Origin: an uncultured Bacteroidales bacterium | Lineage (GTDB): Bacteria > Bacteroidota > Bacteroidia > Bacteroidales > F082 | Direction of reading: 5' to 3' | DNA: 19,073 nucleotides | Assembly (NCBI GenBank): GCA_937926515.1 | Contig: CALAZZ010000098.1 | Location: 1 to 19,073 of the forward strand | Shown here: positions 1 to 7,516 of the stretch, piece after piece | How positions within the stretch are numbered: position 1 is the stretch's first letter | Layout of the letters: each line of letters begins with the position of its first letter | The notes under the pieces: generated by a model | What the model saw: only the letters and a program-made list of their open reading frames with translations | What the model was told of the DNA's origin: nothing | Database searches by the model: none | Position numbers and translations under genes: made by a program

Positions 1-161
1 CATAGTTACTATTTGTGTTTAATAATCGGCACTGGTTATATACTTGATACATTATCATCTTGCCTTTTAATACCTAAAAATTGCTTCAAGATATGAGCAA
101 TAAACAATAATTCGAATCGTATTTTTTTCATTTTGAATGTAGTAAAAGAGTGGATAAAAAT

Positions 162-305
162 TCAGGACTTGTTACTGTTATAATTATCAGACGAAGATGA
201 CCTTTTTGAACTCTTTCGACCGGAATTTGAGTAGATAGACTTAAGTTTATTTATTAACTCCGGTGTGATAGCTTTTGGATTGTACTCCTTAAAAAAGAAT
301 TTCAT
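162..305 (-). CDS. possible 47-aa small protein
   Basis: An ATG at 305 opens 47 codons ending in TGA at 162. The N-terminal half looks like a folded helical peptide (starts MKFFFKEYNPKAITPELINK), and the C-terminal half is a Ser/Lys/Arg/Asn-rich low-complexity tail. It would be the last gene of the leftward operon in this window, 68 nt beyond the zinc-finger gene. There is no clear Shine-Dalgarno sequence and I recognise no family. The flanking 1-161 is AT-rich and shows nothing I can name. The call rests only on a clean frame and a protein-like N-terminus, so it may be chance. Confidence 0.35.
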   Translation of the reverse strand: MKFFFKEYNPKAITPELINKLKSIYSNSGRKSSKRSSSSDNYNSNKS

Positions 306-373
306 GATATAAATATTTAAAGTTTGACAATTTGATTGAATTAAACACTAAGTACAACGGGGAAGAGGGAGCA

Positions 374-607
374 TTATTCAACATTAAGTGATCTGATTTT
401 AGCGTGGAGCATACGAATTTTTCGGTTGAGGGATTGTATTTCTTTGGTGGCGTCTTGTCGATATTCACGTTTCAAATGACCTTTGCCCTGGCAATAGTAG
501 CATACTTTCTGATTGGTGGATTCGTGTGAGGTGATCATTTTACTACCCCTACAAAGAGGGCATACTGTCATGCCGTGATATATTTTGATGTATTTGTAGG
601 CTGTCAT
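374..607 (-). CDS. small DnaJ-type zinc-finger protein
   Basis: A 77-aa protein with two CxxCxG motifs, CPLCRGS near residue 16 and CYYCQGKG near residue 36. This is the spacing of one zinc site of the DnaJ cysteine-rich domain (CxxCxGxG repeats), but with two motifs instead of the usual four. The remaining C-terminal residues, from about 50, are basic and helical with heptad-like spacing, probably a short coiled coil. It starts 12 nt after the primase-helicase stop codon, so it is almost certainly co-transcribed. No J-domain or chaperone region is present, so a full DnaJ role is unlikely. A small nucleic-acid or protein-binding accessory factor of the replication operon is an inference. Confidence 0.7.
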   Translation of the reverse strand: MTAYKYIKIYHGMTVCPLCRGSKMITSHESTNQKVCYYCQGKGHLKREYRQDATKEIQSLNRKIRMLHAKIRSLNVE

Positions 608-619
608 AGGATATTGTAT

Positions 620-3600
620 TTAAAAGGGGGTATATGTTTCATCATCTTCAATTGACCTGGGGGATGGTTCGTATGGCACCGGCGATGCGGGCACAGGCCC
701 CCGGTAGTCGGTTCCATTGATATCAGGGTTGGGTTCTTCGGTACGGATCAGGTTGATGTTGAGTGTTTCATAATTAAAACACATAGCACTTGTATTTTGT
801 GATTTACGAGTTATAGCTTTTTCATCATTATCGAACCTGGTTTCGGTAAATACACATTGCGGCTGTATGCCGATGTAGGCGCGGTGGTTTTGAAGGTAAT
901 AGCGTAAACTATCCTGTGGCAATGGTTTTACACCTTGTCGCCGGGCCTGTTGTGCATAAGCTGAATAGATTACATTGTACTTAAATTTGAGAATATTAAT
1001 AGCAGAAGCATATTTCCGGTCGCCGGTGGATGTTGAAAGCTGGTCGGTATAATCAACCCTAAAATGCCATTTATCTATAATCACGTTATCATCAAAAAGG
1101 CTTTCAATAATATTCCAGAACAGTCCCATTTCGTTTGATCGGCTTACCTGGTTGTTTTGTGTTTCGATAGTTTTAAGAGCTACCTTTTTGATTTGGTCAT
1201 AGGTAAAAGGGAAGGTGATCAGTTGCGCTATGGTACGCCATGCGGCAATAATACTTACCATTGAGCGCAGAATACGGTCCTCCACATCGTTTTCAGAAAA
1301 GTAGCCTGTAAACTCACTTAATGTGCTTTGGTAAGTTTCATAAAAGTTATCCTCGAAATATTTGCGGTGTTGTATGATGGTGGCGGTAAGGTGGCTGAGG
1401 CCGCCGGATTCCATTTCCTTCAGGTTGTCATAATCCTTCTTTTCCTTGTCGGTGAAGGTGTCTTTGTTGAATTGCAGAAATACAAGCCTGCTAAACAGGG
1501 CCACATCAGCCGTTGGCATTTCCTGCCCTGACAGGATCACACCGGAGTTTACACTGGTGGTTTCCTTCTTTTTTCCTTTATCAATACTGAGGCGGCTGCG
1601 GCCAATGCTATCGAATATGGCTTTCAGGGTTTCGATTTTATCATACTCGATGTTGTTTTTGTATTCATCAACCCAGGATAGGGCATTGCTGAATTGTTGC
1701 AGGTGTTCGGCCAGTCCGGGTTTGGTGCCGTTGTGGATGTTGTAGGGCACCTGCTTATCGCCAAACAGGTAACACAGGCTAACGGCCATCTGGCTTTTGC
1801 CGGTTCCCTTGGGGCCAAACAGGTTAAGTATTGGAAAGTTTTTGAAGATGCGCAGAATATGGTCGCGAAACGCAGTTGCAACCCAAAAGGCTATGCCAAT
1901 AAGCGCGTTATCACCAAATACGGTTTGAAACTGGTTTACCCATTGTGTGAGGGTGGTGTTGTTGGGGATGTATTTGAAGCGGCGTTCATCAGTGAAAACC
2001 GATTTATCACTGATATAAATTTTAGAGTAGGCAGGGATAAAATAATTTTCGTTGTTATATTCTACTACACCATATTCGTCAGTGGGAGTAAACCCTTCGG
2101 GGGTGGTGATGCCATTGGCCCATGCCCAAAAACCTTCTTTTTGCCAGCCCAGCACCCGTATTTCGTTGCAGGTGCGGGTTTGCTCATATAGCATAAGTTT
2201 GAGGCGCGAAAAGTGGGATGCCATGCCCCAAAAAAGAAAGTTGCCGCGCCCTTCCACATTGCGTTGAAACGCCTGTATGGATGTCATTTCCTGCATATCG
2301 AGATCAACCACCACCTTAAAGTTGCGCTCGTTTTCGAGTTCGTAGATCCGTTTGCTTTCATTAATAGAGTTGATATGGAATATAGGCACCATTATAAAAT
2401 TAGATAATTTTTCGTGCCCTTTATTGGTTTGAAAGTAGTAGCAGTTTTTATATTCGTAAAAGCCGTATTTCTGAAACTGTATAGGGTCAACACCTTTTGG
2501 AAGCACCACATCATCTTCGTCAAGCTTACCATTGCCAGGTATTGTGGCGGTGATTTCTTTCACTTTGTCCTGCAACAGCTTTGTTTTAATCCTATGATTT
2601 TTTGAAATGGCCGTAATATACAATTCGCGTGTGGTTTCGTCGCAAGCAGCAAGAAGTTCGCCGATCTGGTTGATGGCATCATTTTTAAGGAAAGGGTCGT
2701 GCCCGGACATTTTAAGCAATCGGTCAGAGTAGAATGTGATAAACGGCAGCACATTGTTATGGAAAAAGGAATCGGCTATATCGGTAGTGGTAAAAAATGA
2801 GGCAGGATCAACTTTTAAGTTTATTTTTTTGGTTTTTATTTCAAATTTTGGTGGTTTTGATTGTTCAATAGGAGTGTACCAGGGTAGTATGGCAATGTAC
2901 ACATTTATACCGCTTTTAGTAGCCGTGATTGCATTTTTAATGGCTGCCTTTGCGCCTGTGCTGTCGCCATCGCTAAGTATGGTGATGCAGTTGGTATAGC
3001 GTTTTATGAGGCGCATCATGCCATCGGTGAAGGCTGTGCCAGAGGTGGCCACCACATGATTGATGTCGATTTGTTGAAGCTGTATCACATCAGTATATCC
3101 CTCCACAATAATGGCGCTGCCGGCCTGCCGTATACTCCGGGATGCTTGGCGCAATCCGAACAGCAGCTTGCTCTTGTCGTATAGTGTGGTTTCGGCCAGG
3201 TTGATGTATTTGGGTGAGTTGGGCGGCGCACCAGGCAATACCCTGCCGGCAAATGATACCAGGCGCCCGGCCTCGTCGAAAATTGGGAATATGATGCGGT
3301 TTGAGAAAAAGTCGTACAGCGAATGGTCGCGCTCGCTTTGACGCACCAAGCCGGTTTGCAATAAAAACTCTTCCTTGTAGCCTGCGCTGCGGGCATGGGT
3401 GGCCAGCGAAGCATACTCTTTTGGTGCATATCCTATTTGCCAGGTGGCAATGCTTTCGGGGTTTATGCCCCGGCCGGTGAGGTATTCGGTTATGGCAGGG
3501 GTAAGCTGGCTGGTGTAATAACTGAGTGCAAACAGGTTGAAGCTGATAAGGCTTTCGCGTAGCTGGGCCTGCTTTTGGGCTTCGGGGTCAACAGGGGCAT

Positions 3601-3889
3601 CGGTGGGAATGGTAATATTGTAGTGTTCGCCAATGATCGTAACGGCTTGAGGGTAGTTTACCTTTTCATGCTCCATCACAAAGGTAACAGCATCGCCGCC
3701 CTTGCCGCACCCAAAACACTTAAAGATGTTTTTTACGGGGCTAACCATCATTGAGGGAGTTTTCTCGTTATGAAAGGGGCATGAGCCTACCAGGTTGCTG
3801 CCTTTCTTTTTGAGGGGCATATATTTGGCAATTATATCCTCTATTTGGGTTGCCTGTGTTATTTGTAGTATGGTATTATGGGGGATCAT
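620..3889 (-). CDS. DnaG-type primase fused to a P-loop ATPase/helicase-like domain
   Basis: A 1089-aa protein expected to make replication primers and couple them to DNA unwinding. The N-terminus carries a CHC2 zinc-binding site with C37, H40, C58 and C61 (CPFHNEKTPS ... CFGCGKGGD). A DnaG catalytic-core region follows, with a TOPRIM domain: EGYTD near residue 263 supplies the catalytic Glu and SDGDSTG near residue 308 the acidic metal-binding pair. The C-terminal half has a Walker A GPKGTGKS near residue 693 and a Walker B-like WVDEY near 740, followed by a Ser/Arg-rich segment reading IGRSRLSIDKG. The second half resembles the DUF927/SF3-like ATPases fused to primases in phages and mobile elements; it is not a DnaB-type module. 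Start is ATG 3889. It is by far the largest gene of the early operon and marks the window as encoding its own replication. Confidence 0.9.
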   Translation of the reverse strand: MIPHNTILQITQATQIEDIIAKYMPLKKKGSNLVGSCPFHNEKTPSMMVSPVKNIFKCFGCGKGGDAVTFVMEHEKVNYPQAVTIIGEHYNITIPTDAPVDPEAQKQAQLRESLISFNLFALSYYTSQLTPAITEYLTGRGINPESIATWQIGYAPKEYASLATHARSAGYKEEFLLQTGLVRQSERDHSLYDFFSNRIIFPIFDEAGRLVSFAGRVLPGAPPNSPKYINLAETTLYDKSKLLFGLRQASRSIRQAGSAIIVEGYTDVIQLQQIDINHVVATSGTAFTDGMMRLIKRYTNCITILSDGDSTGAKAAIKNAITATKSGINVYIAILPWYTPIEQSKPPKFEIKTKKINLKVDPASFFTTTDIADSFFHNNVLPFITFYSDRLLKMSGHDPFLKNDAINQIGELLAACDETTRELYITAISKNHRIKTKLLQDKVKEITATIPGNGKLDEDDVVLPKGVDPIQFQKYGFYEYKNCYYFQTNKGHEKLSNFIMVPIFHINSINESKRIYELENERNFKVVVDLDMQEMTSIQAFQRNVEGRGNFLFWGMASHFSRLKLMLYEQTRTCNEIRVLGWQKEGFWAWANGITTPEGFTPTDEYGVVEYNNENYFIPAYSKIYISDKSVFTDERRFKYIPNNTTLTQWVNQFQTVFGDNALIGIAFWVATAFRDHILRIFKNFPILNLFGPKGTGKSQMAVSLCYLFGDKQVPYNIHNGTKPGLAEHLQQFSNALSWVDEYKNNIEYDKIETLKAIFDSIGRSRLSIDKGKKKETTSVNSGVILSGQEMPTADVALFSRLVFLQFNKDTFTDKEKKDYDNLKEMESGGLSHLTATIIQHRKYFEDNFYETYQSTLSEFTGYFSENDVEDRILRSMVSIIAAWRTIAQLITFPFTYDQIKKVALKTIETQNNQVSRSNEMGLFWNIIESLFDDNVIIDKWHFRVDYTDQLSTSTGDRKYASAINILKFKYNVIYSAYAQQARRQGVKPLPQDSLRYYLQNHRAYIGIQPQCVFTETRFDNDEKAITRKSQNTSAMCFNYETLNINLIRTEEPNPDINGTDYRGPVPASPVPYEPSPRSIEDDETYTPF

Positions 3890-3895
3890 GAAATA

Positions 3896-3927
3896 AGTTA
3901 GAATTTAGATTTTAGAAGTTAGAAGTT
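3896..3927. repeat. short 7-bp tandem repeat (AGAAGTT/AGAATTT type)
   Basis: The 153-nt gap upstream of the primase start contains a run of GAATTTAGATTTTAGAAGTTAGAAGTT-type units, read in two short pieces as TTAGAATTTAG and TTAGAAGTTAGAAGTT. The same degenerate 7-bp units recur at 13279-13350, 13448-13545 and 13862-13955. Repeats of this kind are familiar from Bacteroidota intergenic DNA. No function is visible. Confidence 0.6.
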
Positions 3928-4042
3928 GGCTCTACAGTTGACTTCAGCTATCACTCCATGGTATTTCTGTGTTATTTTGGTAGTTTTCTATTCAATCCCA
4001 GAATAAGCTCATCTTCATAAAAGAATCTTTCATATTGTGAAT

Positions 4043-4306
4043 TTATAAATAATGAAACACATCCCTACATGGGGTAGGGTTATTAGATTGGTCCTTAATT
4101 TTTCCGCAGCTTGGGCATAGTGGTTCGTTGGGCTTTTGGGCGGCATAGTGTTTGAGCATGTGCGAAAACCAGGCAAGGGCTGTGTGATAGTGTATATTGA
4201 GCTGGTCGGCCAGCGTGGACAATGATATATTCTGTAGGCTGCCGGAGTTGAAAACGGCATCTTTGAGTTTATTGTATTTCTCAACATCTTCATTTTTAAG
4301 GTTCAT
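4043..4306 (-). CDS. small HTH-like protein with C-terminal Cys pair
   Basis: An 87-aa protein. Residues about 25-52 (LSTLADQLNIHYHTALAWFSH) read as a helix-turn-helix, with the pattern of a short helix, a turn around N37-I38 and a recognition helix. A CPSC pair follows near residue 64, with a further Cys near 80 that could complete a metal site together with nearby His residues. ATG 4306 is the first start after an AT-rich leader, and an 89-nt gap separates it from the preceding methyltransferase fusion gene. Probably a DNA-binding regulator or accessory factor of the replication operon; the family is not recognised. A second frame covering nearly the same bases (4030-4293) is Pro/Thr-rich and looks like a shadow. 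Confidence 0.65.
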   Translation of the reverse strand: MNLKNEDVEKYNKLKDAVFNSGSLQNISLSTLADQLNIHYHTALAWFSHMLKHYAAQKPNEPLCPSCGKIKDQSNNPTPCRDVFHYL

Positions 4307-4395
4307 TATAGGAGAGTGTATTTTATTTTAGAGGTAATAATATAATGCCGAAAACGATATTTGCATATATTTAGTAATACACATGGTAATATATC

Positions 4396-5670
4396 CTATA
4401 TACTTTTAATTATTAACCACGATTCGCTTATATTATCTTCCTTATTCAACCAAAGAACTTGTGTGTGAGGTAATATCTCTCTTATAAGTCGATCCCACTC
4501 CTTATATGATTTAATATTGATATGTAACTCCACACCATCAAGCCCCTTAGATGGGAAGTTAGCAATAGAAAGAAGGATGGCTTTAGATGCCACCCGATCA
4601 AACTCTTTCAATGTGGCCATTGTATTATCCGGCTCGATATGTTCAAGCACATCCAAACAAGTGAGGTAATCAAATTCACCATCATTAAAAGGTAGCTCGT
4701 GTGTAAAAGCTTTAACTATTCTATCGCCATCAATTAATGAATCAACTATTTCTGTTCCTTTCACATCAAACCCTGCCTTGTCTGCAAAATCTAGTATCTC
4801 ACCCCTGCCACATGCCACATCTAAGAGCTTACCTGATCGCCATATACTTAAATACTTAATCGCATGGTCATACCTTTCAGTTGTGATTCGATACGCCTTA
4901 TTTTTGTAAGCTTTCTCGTATATTTTCTCTAAGTCAAGGACATGCATAATGGCATTATCATAAATTTCTATTTTAGCTTCGGACTGCTTAATCGCATCTT
5001 CGTTAGGAGTGTACTCCAGATACTTATTCAGAGGCGAATTTGGGGTTGCCGATTGGATACTGATGCCATATTGCTTGGCTGCCGAAGCTAGCTTTTTAAT
5101 GAATACTATTTGCTTCTTATACAGTCGTTGGTTATAGTTACGCTGCGAACTTGTTAGTATTCTATTATCGTAATAATCAGAGTTTCCACCCATATCACAA
5201 CCAAGTAGGTAAATGTTTCGTGCGCCCATCCATATCATAATATGCAGGGCTGTGGCCAATGTATTTTTATGCCAAACAAAAAAGTCATTATGATTACGGT
5301 AATTGAGCATAGTTTTACCCGGCTCAGGCTCTTTCAAAGATGCCCAGTATATTTGTGGGTAGTACTTGACTTGTTTGTTGTTATAGATCATTTCATTGTA
5401 GTAGGTGCCACGGAATATTTTTATAAACGGCTCGAATAATATATTACGGTCATAACATTCTATTTTATCAAGCCCTATCCATACATCAGGTTTTATATAA
5501 GGGTAGGCCGTGTTGATAGCGAAGATCATACGTCCTTTACCTTTTAGTTTGTCAGGATTGATATTATTAAGTGATGGCCCAGGGCAACATAGGTATGCAT
5601 CAAGCCCTAAGTCATTTTTAGCCAATGTTGTTAGCTTCCATCCGTTTCCCGTTTCGTAATATAATGCCAT
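4396..5670 (-). CDS. DUF115/GT42-like domain fused to SAM-dependent methyltransferase
   Basis: A 424-aa two-domain protein. The N-terminal half has PGPSLNN at residues 30-36, the nucleotide-phosphate-binding loop typical of DUF115/MptE-like and sialyltransferase-like (GT42, MAF) folds. It also has WIGLD near 74 and YLLGCDMGG near 157, resembling the LLGxDM motif of that superfamily. The C-terminal half is a class I methyltransferase: LLDVACGRGE near 283 (motif I, SAM binding), an acidic end of strand 2 at KGTEIVD, and DYLTCLDVLEHIEP near 340 (Methyltransf_11 style). I chose ATG 5670 because the frame stays open to 5835 but the extension overlaps a better-supported gene and is not protein-like. 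The gene is more AT-rich than the primase, suggesting separate acquisition. The likely role is transferring and methylating a sugar or nucleotide group; the substrate cannot be read from sequence. Confidence 0.82.
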   Translation of the reverse strand: MALYYETGNGWKLTTLAKNDLGLDAYLCCPGPSLNNINPDKLKGKGRMIFAINTAYPYIKPDVWIGLDKIECYDRNILFEPFIKIFRGTYYNEMIYNNKQVKYYPQIYWASLKEPEPGKTMLNYRNHNDFFVWHKNTLATALHIMIWMGARNIYLLGCDMGGNSDYYDNRILTSSQRNYNQRLYKKQIVFIKKLASAAKQYGISIQSATPNSPLNKYLEYTPNEDAIKQSEAKIEIYDNAIMHVLDLEKIYEKAYKNKAYRITTERYDHAIKYLSIWRSGKLLDVACGRGEILDFADKAGFDVKGTEIVDSLIDGDRIVKAFTHELPFNDGEFDYLTCLDVLEHIEPDNTMATLKEFDRVASKAILLSIANFPSKGLDGVELHINIKSYKEWDRLIREILPHTQVLWLNKEDNISESWLIIKSI

Positions 5671-5692
5671 ATTTATAATTATTAATAAAAGG

Positions 5693-6028
5693 TTATTGAT
5701 GTTTATTTTGTGATGATTTTCTTTGCGTAGAGAGATCAAAACATCCTTTATACATATGTGGTACGGTGTAATTAGGGTATAGTTCAATATTGCGCCCGGT
5801 AATACGCCTGATTTGGTGGCGGCTGACGAAGGCACACTCTGAAAGGTGTTGGTGGTACAGACTGATTACTGTGTCTTTTTTGATGGCTTCGGTAAGGAGG
5901 CTGTCGTATTGCTGTTGCAGTAGATCATTACTGGCTTGTAGGTAGTTTTGTTTTATAGATTCAACCCTATATCCAACCATGAATACAAGACAGAGGGCTA
6001 TGAACCATATAATAAGTATATTTTTCAT
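5693..6028 (-). CDS. small membrane-anchored coiled-coil protein
   Basis: A 111-aa protein with an N-terminal hydrophobic segment at residues 3-20 (ILIIWFIALCLVFMVGY) followed by a helical, Gln/Leu-rich stretch (about 25-60) that can form a coiled coil. A basic tail contains two Cys residues. The topology would be a single-pass anchor with the bulk outside the cytoplasm. Its ATG overlaps the stop of the upstream gene by 4 nt (6025-6028), so the two are translationally coupled. The layout resembles small phage Rz/spanin-like or superinfection-exclusion proteins, but its position in the early operon argues against lysis. Family unknown. Confidence 0.6.
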   Translation of the reverse strand: MKNILIIWFIALCLVFMVGYRVESIKQNYLQASNDLLQQQYDSLLTEAIKKDTVISLYHQHLSECAFVSRHQIRRITGRNIELYPNYTVPHMYKGCFDLSTQRKSSQNKHQ

Positions 6029-6303
6029 TTTAGTTTCAGATTTGGTTGTAAATCAGCCATACTTACATATTTAGAGTTACACAAACAGGTGTGTGAAATA
6101 GCTTCCCAGGCACTTTTGGTGCTTGGGAAGCTTACAGGGTTTGCGACACACCATGCATATCCATTGAACCGGGCGACGTGGATAGCAGAGCCATCCGCGT
6201 ATTTACGCACAACTGGTTTGAGTATTATTTTACCTTGTTCGATGAGTTTGCACAGTACATCTTCTTTTAAAACCCTGGTTATGTAATCGTCGGATCGCTC
6301 CAT
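6025..6303 (-). CDS. hypothetical phage protein, 92 aa
   Basis: A compact mixed alpha/beta protein with a predicted N-terminal helix (SDDYITRVLKEDVLCKLIEQ), then strand-like segments (KIILKPVVRKYADGSAIHVARF) and a central WCVANPVSFPSTKSAWEAI. This could be a small domain that binds a partner. It overlaps the upstream coiled-coil gene by 25 nt and the downstream membrane protein by 4 nt, so it sits inside a tightly packed operon. I do not recognise the family and propose no function. Confidence 0.6.
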   Translation of the reverse strand: MERSDDYITRVLKEDVLCKLIEQGKIILKPVVRKYADGSAIHVARFNGYAWCVANPVSFPSTKSAWEAISHTCLCNSKYVSMADLQPNLKLK

Positions 6304-6509
6304 TGTGGTGTATTAATTTCAATAGAATGAAGTAGTTTTTCGAGTTGTGCCAGCGTTTTATCTGTGCGGGTTAGCTCGTCATTGATGCGTTGTAGTTCGC
6401 GGTCACCATCAGGCATTTCCATGGCGCCAGGTATGGCGCGTTCGAGCTTTTTCATGTGCTGCTGGATAATTTCCTTTAGGTGTTTAATTGAATCAAGGTC
6501 CATAATCAT
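6279..6509 (-). CDS. small coiled-coil protein, 76 aa
   Basis: Almost entirely helical. Two heptad-patterned stretches (residues about 5-25 and 37-66, for example LQRINDELTRTDKTLAQLEKLL) are separated by a PGAMEMPDGD loop, so it probably folds as a helical hairpin or dimeric coiled coil. It starts at ATG 6509; a second ATG lies two codons in. It sits 11 nt from the end of the upstream gene (stop at 6521) and overlaps the next by 25 nt. No recognised family. A scaffolding, adaptor or anti-host function would be guesswork. Confidence 0.55.
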   Translation of the reverse strand: MIMDLDSIKHLKEIIQQHMKKLERAIPGAMEMPDGDRELQRINDELTRTDKTLAQLEKLLHSIEINTPQWSDPTIT

Positions 6510-6520
6510 AAGTTTTTAGG

Positions 6521-6853
6521 TTAATAAATCATTGATCGAGCAATGGTTAGCATTTTAGTAAACTTAGCAATTGAATATTCCAGGTGTGCAGGGATTATAG
6601 TACGTATCTCAGTCTGGTACGTTACGATAAACCGTGCAGCCCCGATATTGGTGAAGCGTGTGTTGATGTGTGGCAGAAGCTTATCCATATACCGGCGAAT
6701 GGTGAGGTTGTCTTTATACCCTTTACCGGTGCGCAACAGGTATTCGCGTTGCTTGATAGATGATCGTAGCAGGGCAGTAAATTGTTGGCCGAGCTTATCC
6801 TGGGTGATGTTCATTGCGGTGAAAATTCGGTTTAATTCATTCTCAATGTCCAT
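6521..6853 (-). CDS. hypothetical helical protein, 110 aa
   Basis: The open frame extends upstream to 7039, but only the part from ATG 6853 (MDIENELNRIFTAMN) looks like protein. The upstream part is Pro/His-rich and overlaps the next gene, so I start at 6853. The protein is basic and largely helical, with LGQQFTALLRSSIKQREYLLRTGKGYKDNLTI split by a charged central turn. Its C-terminal half (ARFIVTYQTEIRTIIPAHLEYSIAKFTKM) may pair with nucleic acid or a partner. Spacing to the downstream gene is 11 nt. No family recognised. Confidence 0.55.
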   Translation of the reverse strand: MDIENELNRIFTAMNITQDKLGQQFTALLRSSIKQREYLLRTGKGYKDNLTIRRYMDKLLPHINTRFTNIGAARFIVTYQTEIRTIIPAHLEYSIAKFTKMLTIARSMIY

Positions 6854-6892
6854 GGGTGTTTTGTGTTTTGTGTTTTGTTGCCCCCTGCCCTC

Positions 6893-6918
6893 CCTGTGAG
6901 GAAGGAAAGAGGGGGGGG
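6893..6918. other. polypurine tract with G8 run
   Basis: The 91-nt gap between the genes at 6521-6853 and 6945-7310 contains a purine-only stretch ending in eight consecutive G (6911-6918), preceded by a C-rich stretch around 6880-6892. The two could pair imperfectly. On the transcribed strand the gap also has a short CAAAACA tandem repeat just before ATG 6853. This may be a slippage-prone or structured spacer; no defined function is visible. Confidence 0.4.
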
Positions 6919-6944
6919 TGATTTTGAGTTTATGGCATACAGCG

Positions 6945-7310
6945 TTAGAATGGCAGGGGTTTATCAGTTGGTATCTCAGCACTGGCCTCAATGGTATCGC
7001 TTGGTGTAGATGCGGTTGTCCACTCAGTAATATTTCCAATTAAAGGAAGTTTGTTACGCTGATCTTCGGTGAGGTCCTCCAGATATTCTCTTGGGAATGA
7101 TTGCTTGATCAGGTGTGTTTCTTTTCGGTCGTCCTTTGGGTTTTTAAAGGGGAAGGCTACAAAATCAAGATATACACCTGATTGTCCTTCAAATAAGTTG
7201 TTTTCGGCTATTGGAATAATTATACACTTTACATTACCAGCTTTGCCGGGGTAATCCCGGATAATGGATTTAAGTTTAGCGAGGTTAATTTTTCCAGTTT
7301 GTCGGTTCAT
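6945..7310 (-). CDS. hypothetical early phage protein, 121 aa
   Basis: It starts at ATG 7310 (MNRQTGKINLAKLKSIIRDY). Residues 25-90 alternate strands and loops (VKCIIIPIAENNLFEG, GVYLDFVAFPFKNPK, ETHLIKQSFPREYLEDL), consistent with a small beta-barrel such as an OB-like fold. The tail is acidic and Pro/Thr/Ser-rich. I recall similar small proteins in Bacteroidota phage replication modules, but I cannot name the family. A small beta fold with an acidic tail is reminiscent of single-strand-binding proteins, which is inference only. It is the first gene after the two-hairpin leader at 7345-7510 and would be directly controlled by it if that leader works as an attenuator. Confidence 0.65.
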   Translation of the reverse strand: MNRQTGKINLAKLKSIIRDYPGKAGNVKCIIIPIAENNLFEGQSGVYLDFVAFPFKNPKDDRKETHLIKQSFPREYLEDLTEDQRNKLPLIGNITEWTTASTPSDTIEASAEIPTDKPLPF

Positions 7311-7344
7311 AAGTATAGAGTTTTAAAGGTTAGAGATATATGTT

Positions 7345-7430
7345 AAAAAATCCTGTGGGCAAAAAAAACAACATGGTAACGTAAGTACCTAAACGTAAAT
7401 CAATAAAAAAGAACGACGCCCCACAGGATT
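7345..7430 (-). terminator. long-loop hairpin followed by T run, before the early operon
   Basis: On the minus strand AATCCTGTGGG (7430 to 7420) is a perfect 11-bp inverted match to CCCACAGGATT (7359 to 7349), with a 60-nt loop. The 3' arm is followed directly by four more T (7348-7345), giving a GGATTTTTT ending like an intrinsic terminator. ATG 7310 of the first early-operon gene is 35 nt further on. The loop is longer than usual for a simple terminator, so it may instead be a regulated structure. Confidence 0.55.
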
Positions 7431-7471
7431 ATAAATAAAGCCGCACACACCAGGTCTATTTTGGAAAACAT
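7400..7471 (-). CDS. possible 23-aa hydrophobic leader peptide
   Basis: ATG 7471 opens MFSKIDLVCAALFIILWGVV followed by LFY and TGA at 7400. The peptide is short and mostly hydrophobic, enough to span a membrane once. Its coding bases contain the 3' arm of the upstream hairpin (7439-7451) and the 5' arm of the downstream terminator-like hairpin (7420-7430), and the ATG lies in the loop of the first. Ribosomes translating it would therefore open both stems. No strong Shine-Dalgarno is visible. It may be a leader peptide, a small membrane peptide, or chance. Confidence 0.4.
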   Translation of the reverse strand: MFSKIDLVCAALFIILWGVVLFY

Positions 7472-7510
7472 GAATCTAAAACCAAAAGGGAGGGAAGGGT
7501 GTGTGCGGCT
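7439..7510 (-). repeat. perfect 13-bp inverted repeat with 46-nt loop
   Basis: AGCCGCACACACC at 7439-7451 and GGTGTGTGCGGCT at 7498-7510 are exact reverse complements. On the minus strand the hairpin begins 6 nt after the stop codon of the 59-aa gene (7517) and is followed by an AT-only spacer, TTTATTTAT. It is GC-rich in AT-rich surroundings, so it would be stable in RNA. It stands immediately before the second hairpin at 7345-7430. Confidence 0.8.
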
Positions 7511-7516
7511 GTGTTT

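Noticed and set aside
1..161. Left edge for RNA genes or a gene end
   Set aside because: AT-rich; no tRNA-like folds, no credible ORF, and no recognisable motif seen.
1694..2191. 165-aa plus-strand open frame opposite the primase
   Set aside because: Overlaps the strongly supported primase-helicase frame on the other strand and shows no domain-like pattern; other plus-strand frames in 1328-3341 are the same.
3982..4070. Peptide-like stretch QYERFFYEDELILGLNRKLPK on the minus strand after the HTH gene
   Set aside because: No start codon precedes it before an in-frame stop and it overlaps the end of the HTH gene; may be a relic but cannot be supported.
4030..4293. Second 87-aa frame over the HTH gene
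   Set aside because: Almost the same bases as 4043-4306 in another frame; composition rich in Pro/Thr with no HTH or other motif.
5671..5835. Extension of the glycosyltransferase-methyltransferase frame to 5835
   Set aside because: The added residues overlap the well-formed membrane protein gene at 5693-6028 and the domain starts right after Met at 5670.
6543..6899. 118-aa plus-strand open frame
   Set aside because: Antisense to the helical protein at 6521-6853 and Pro/Cys-rich without any motif; treated as a shadow.
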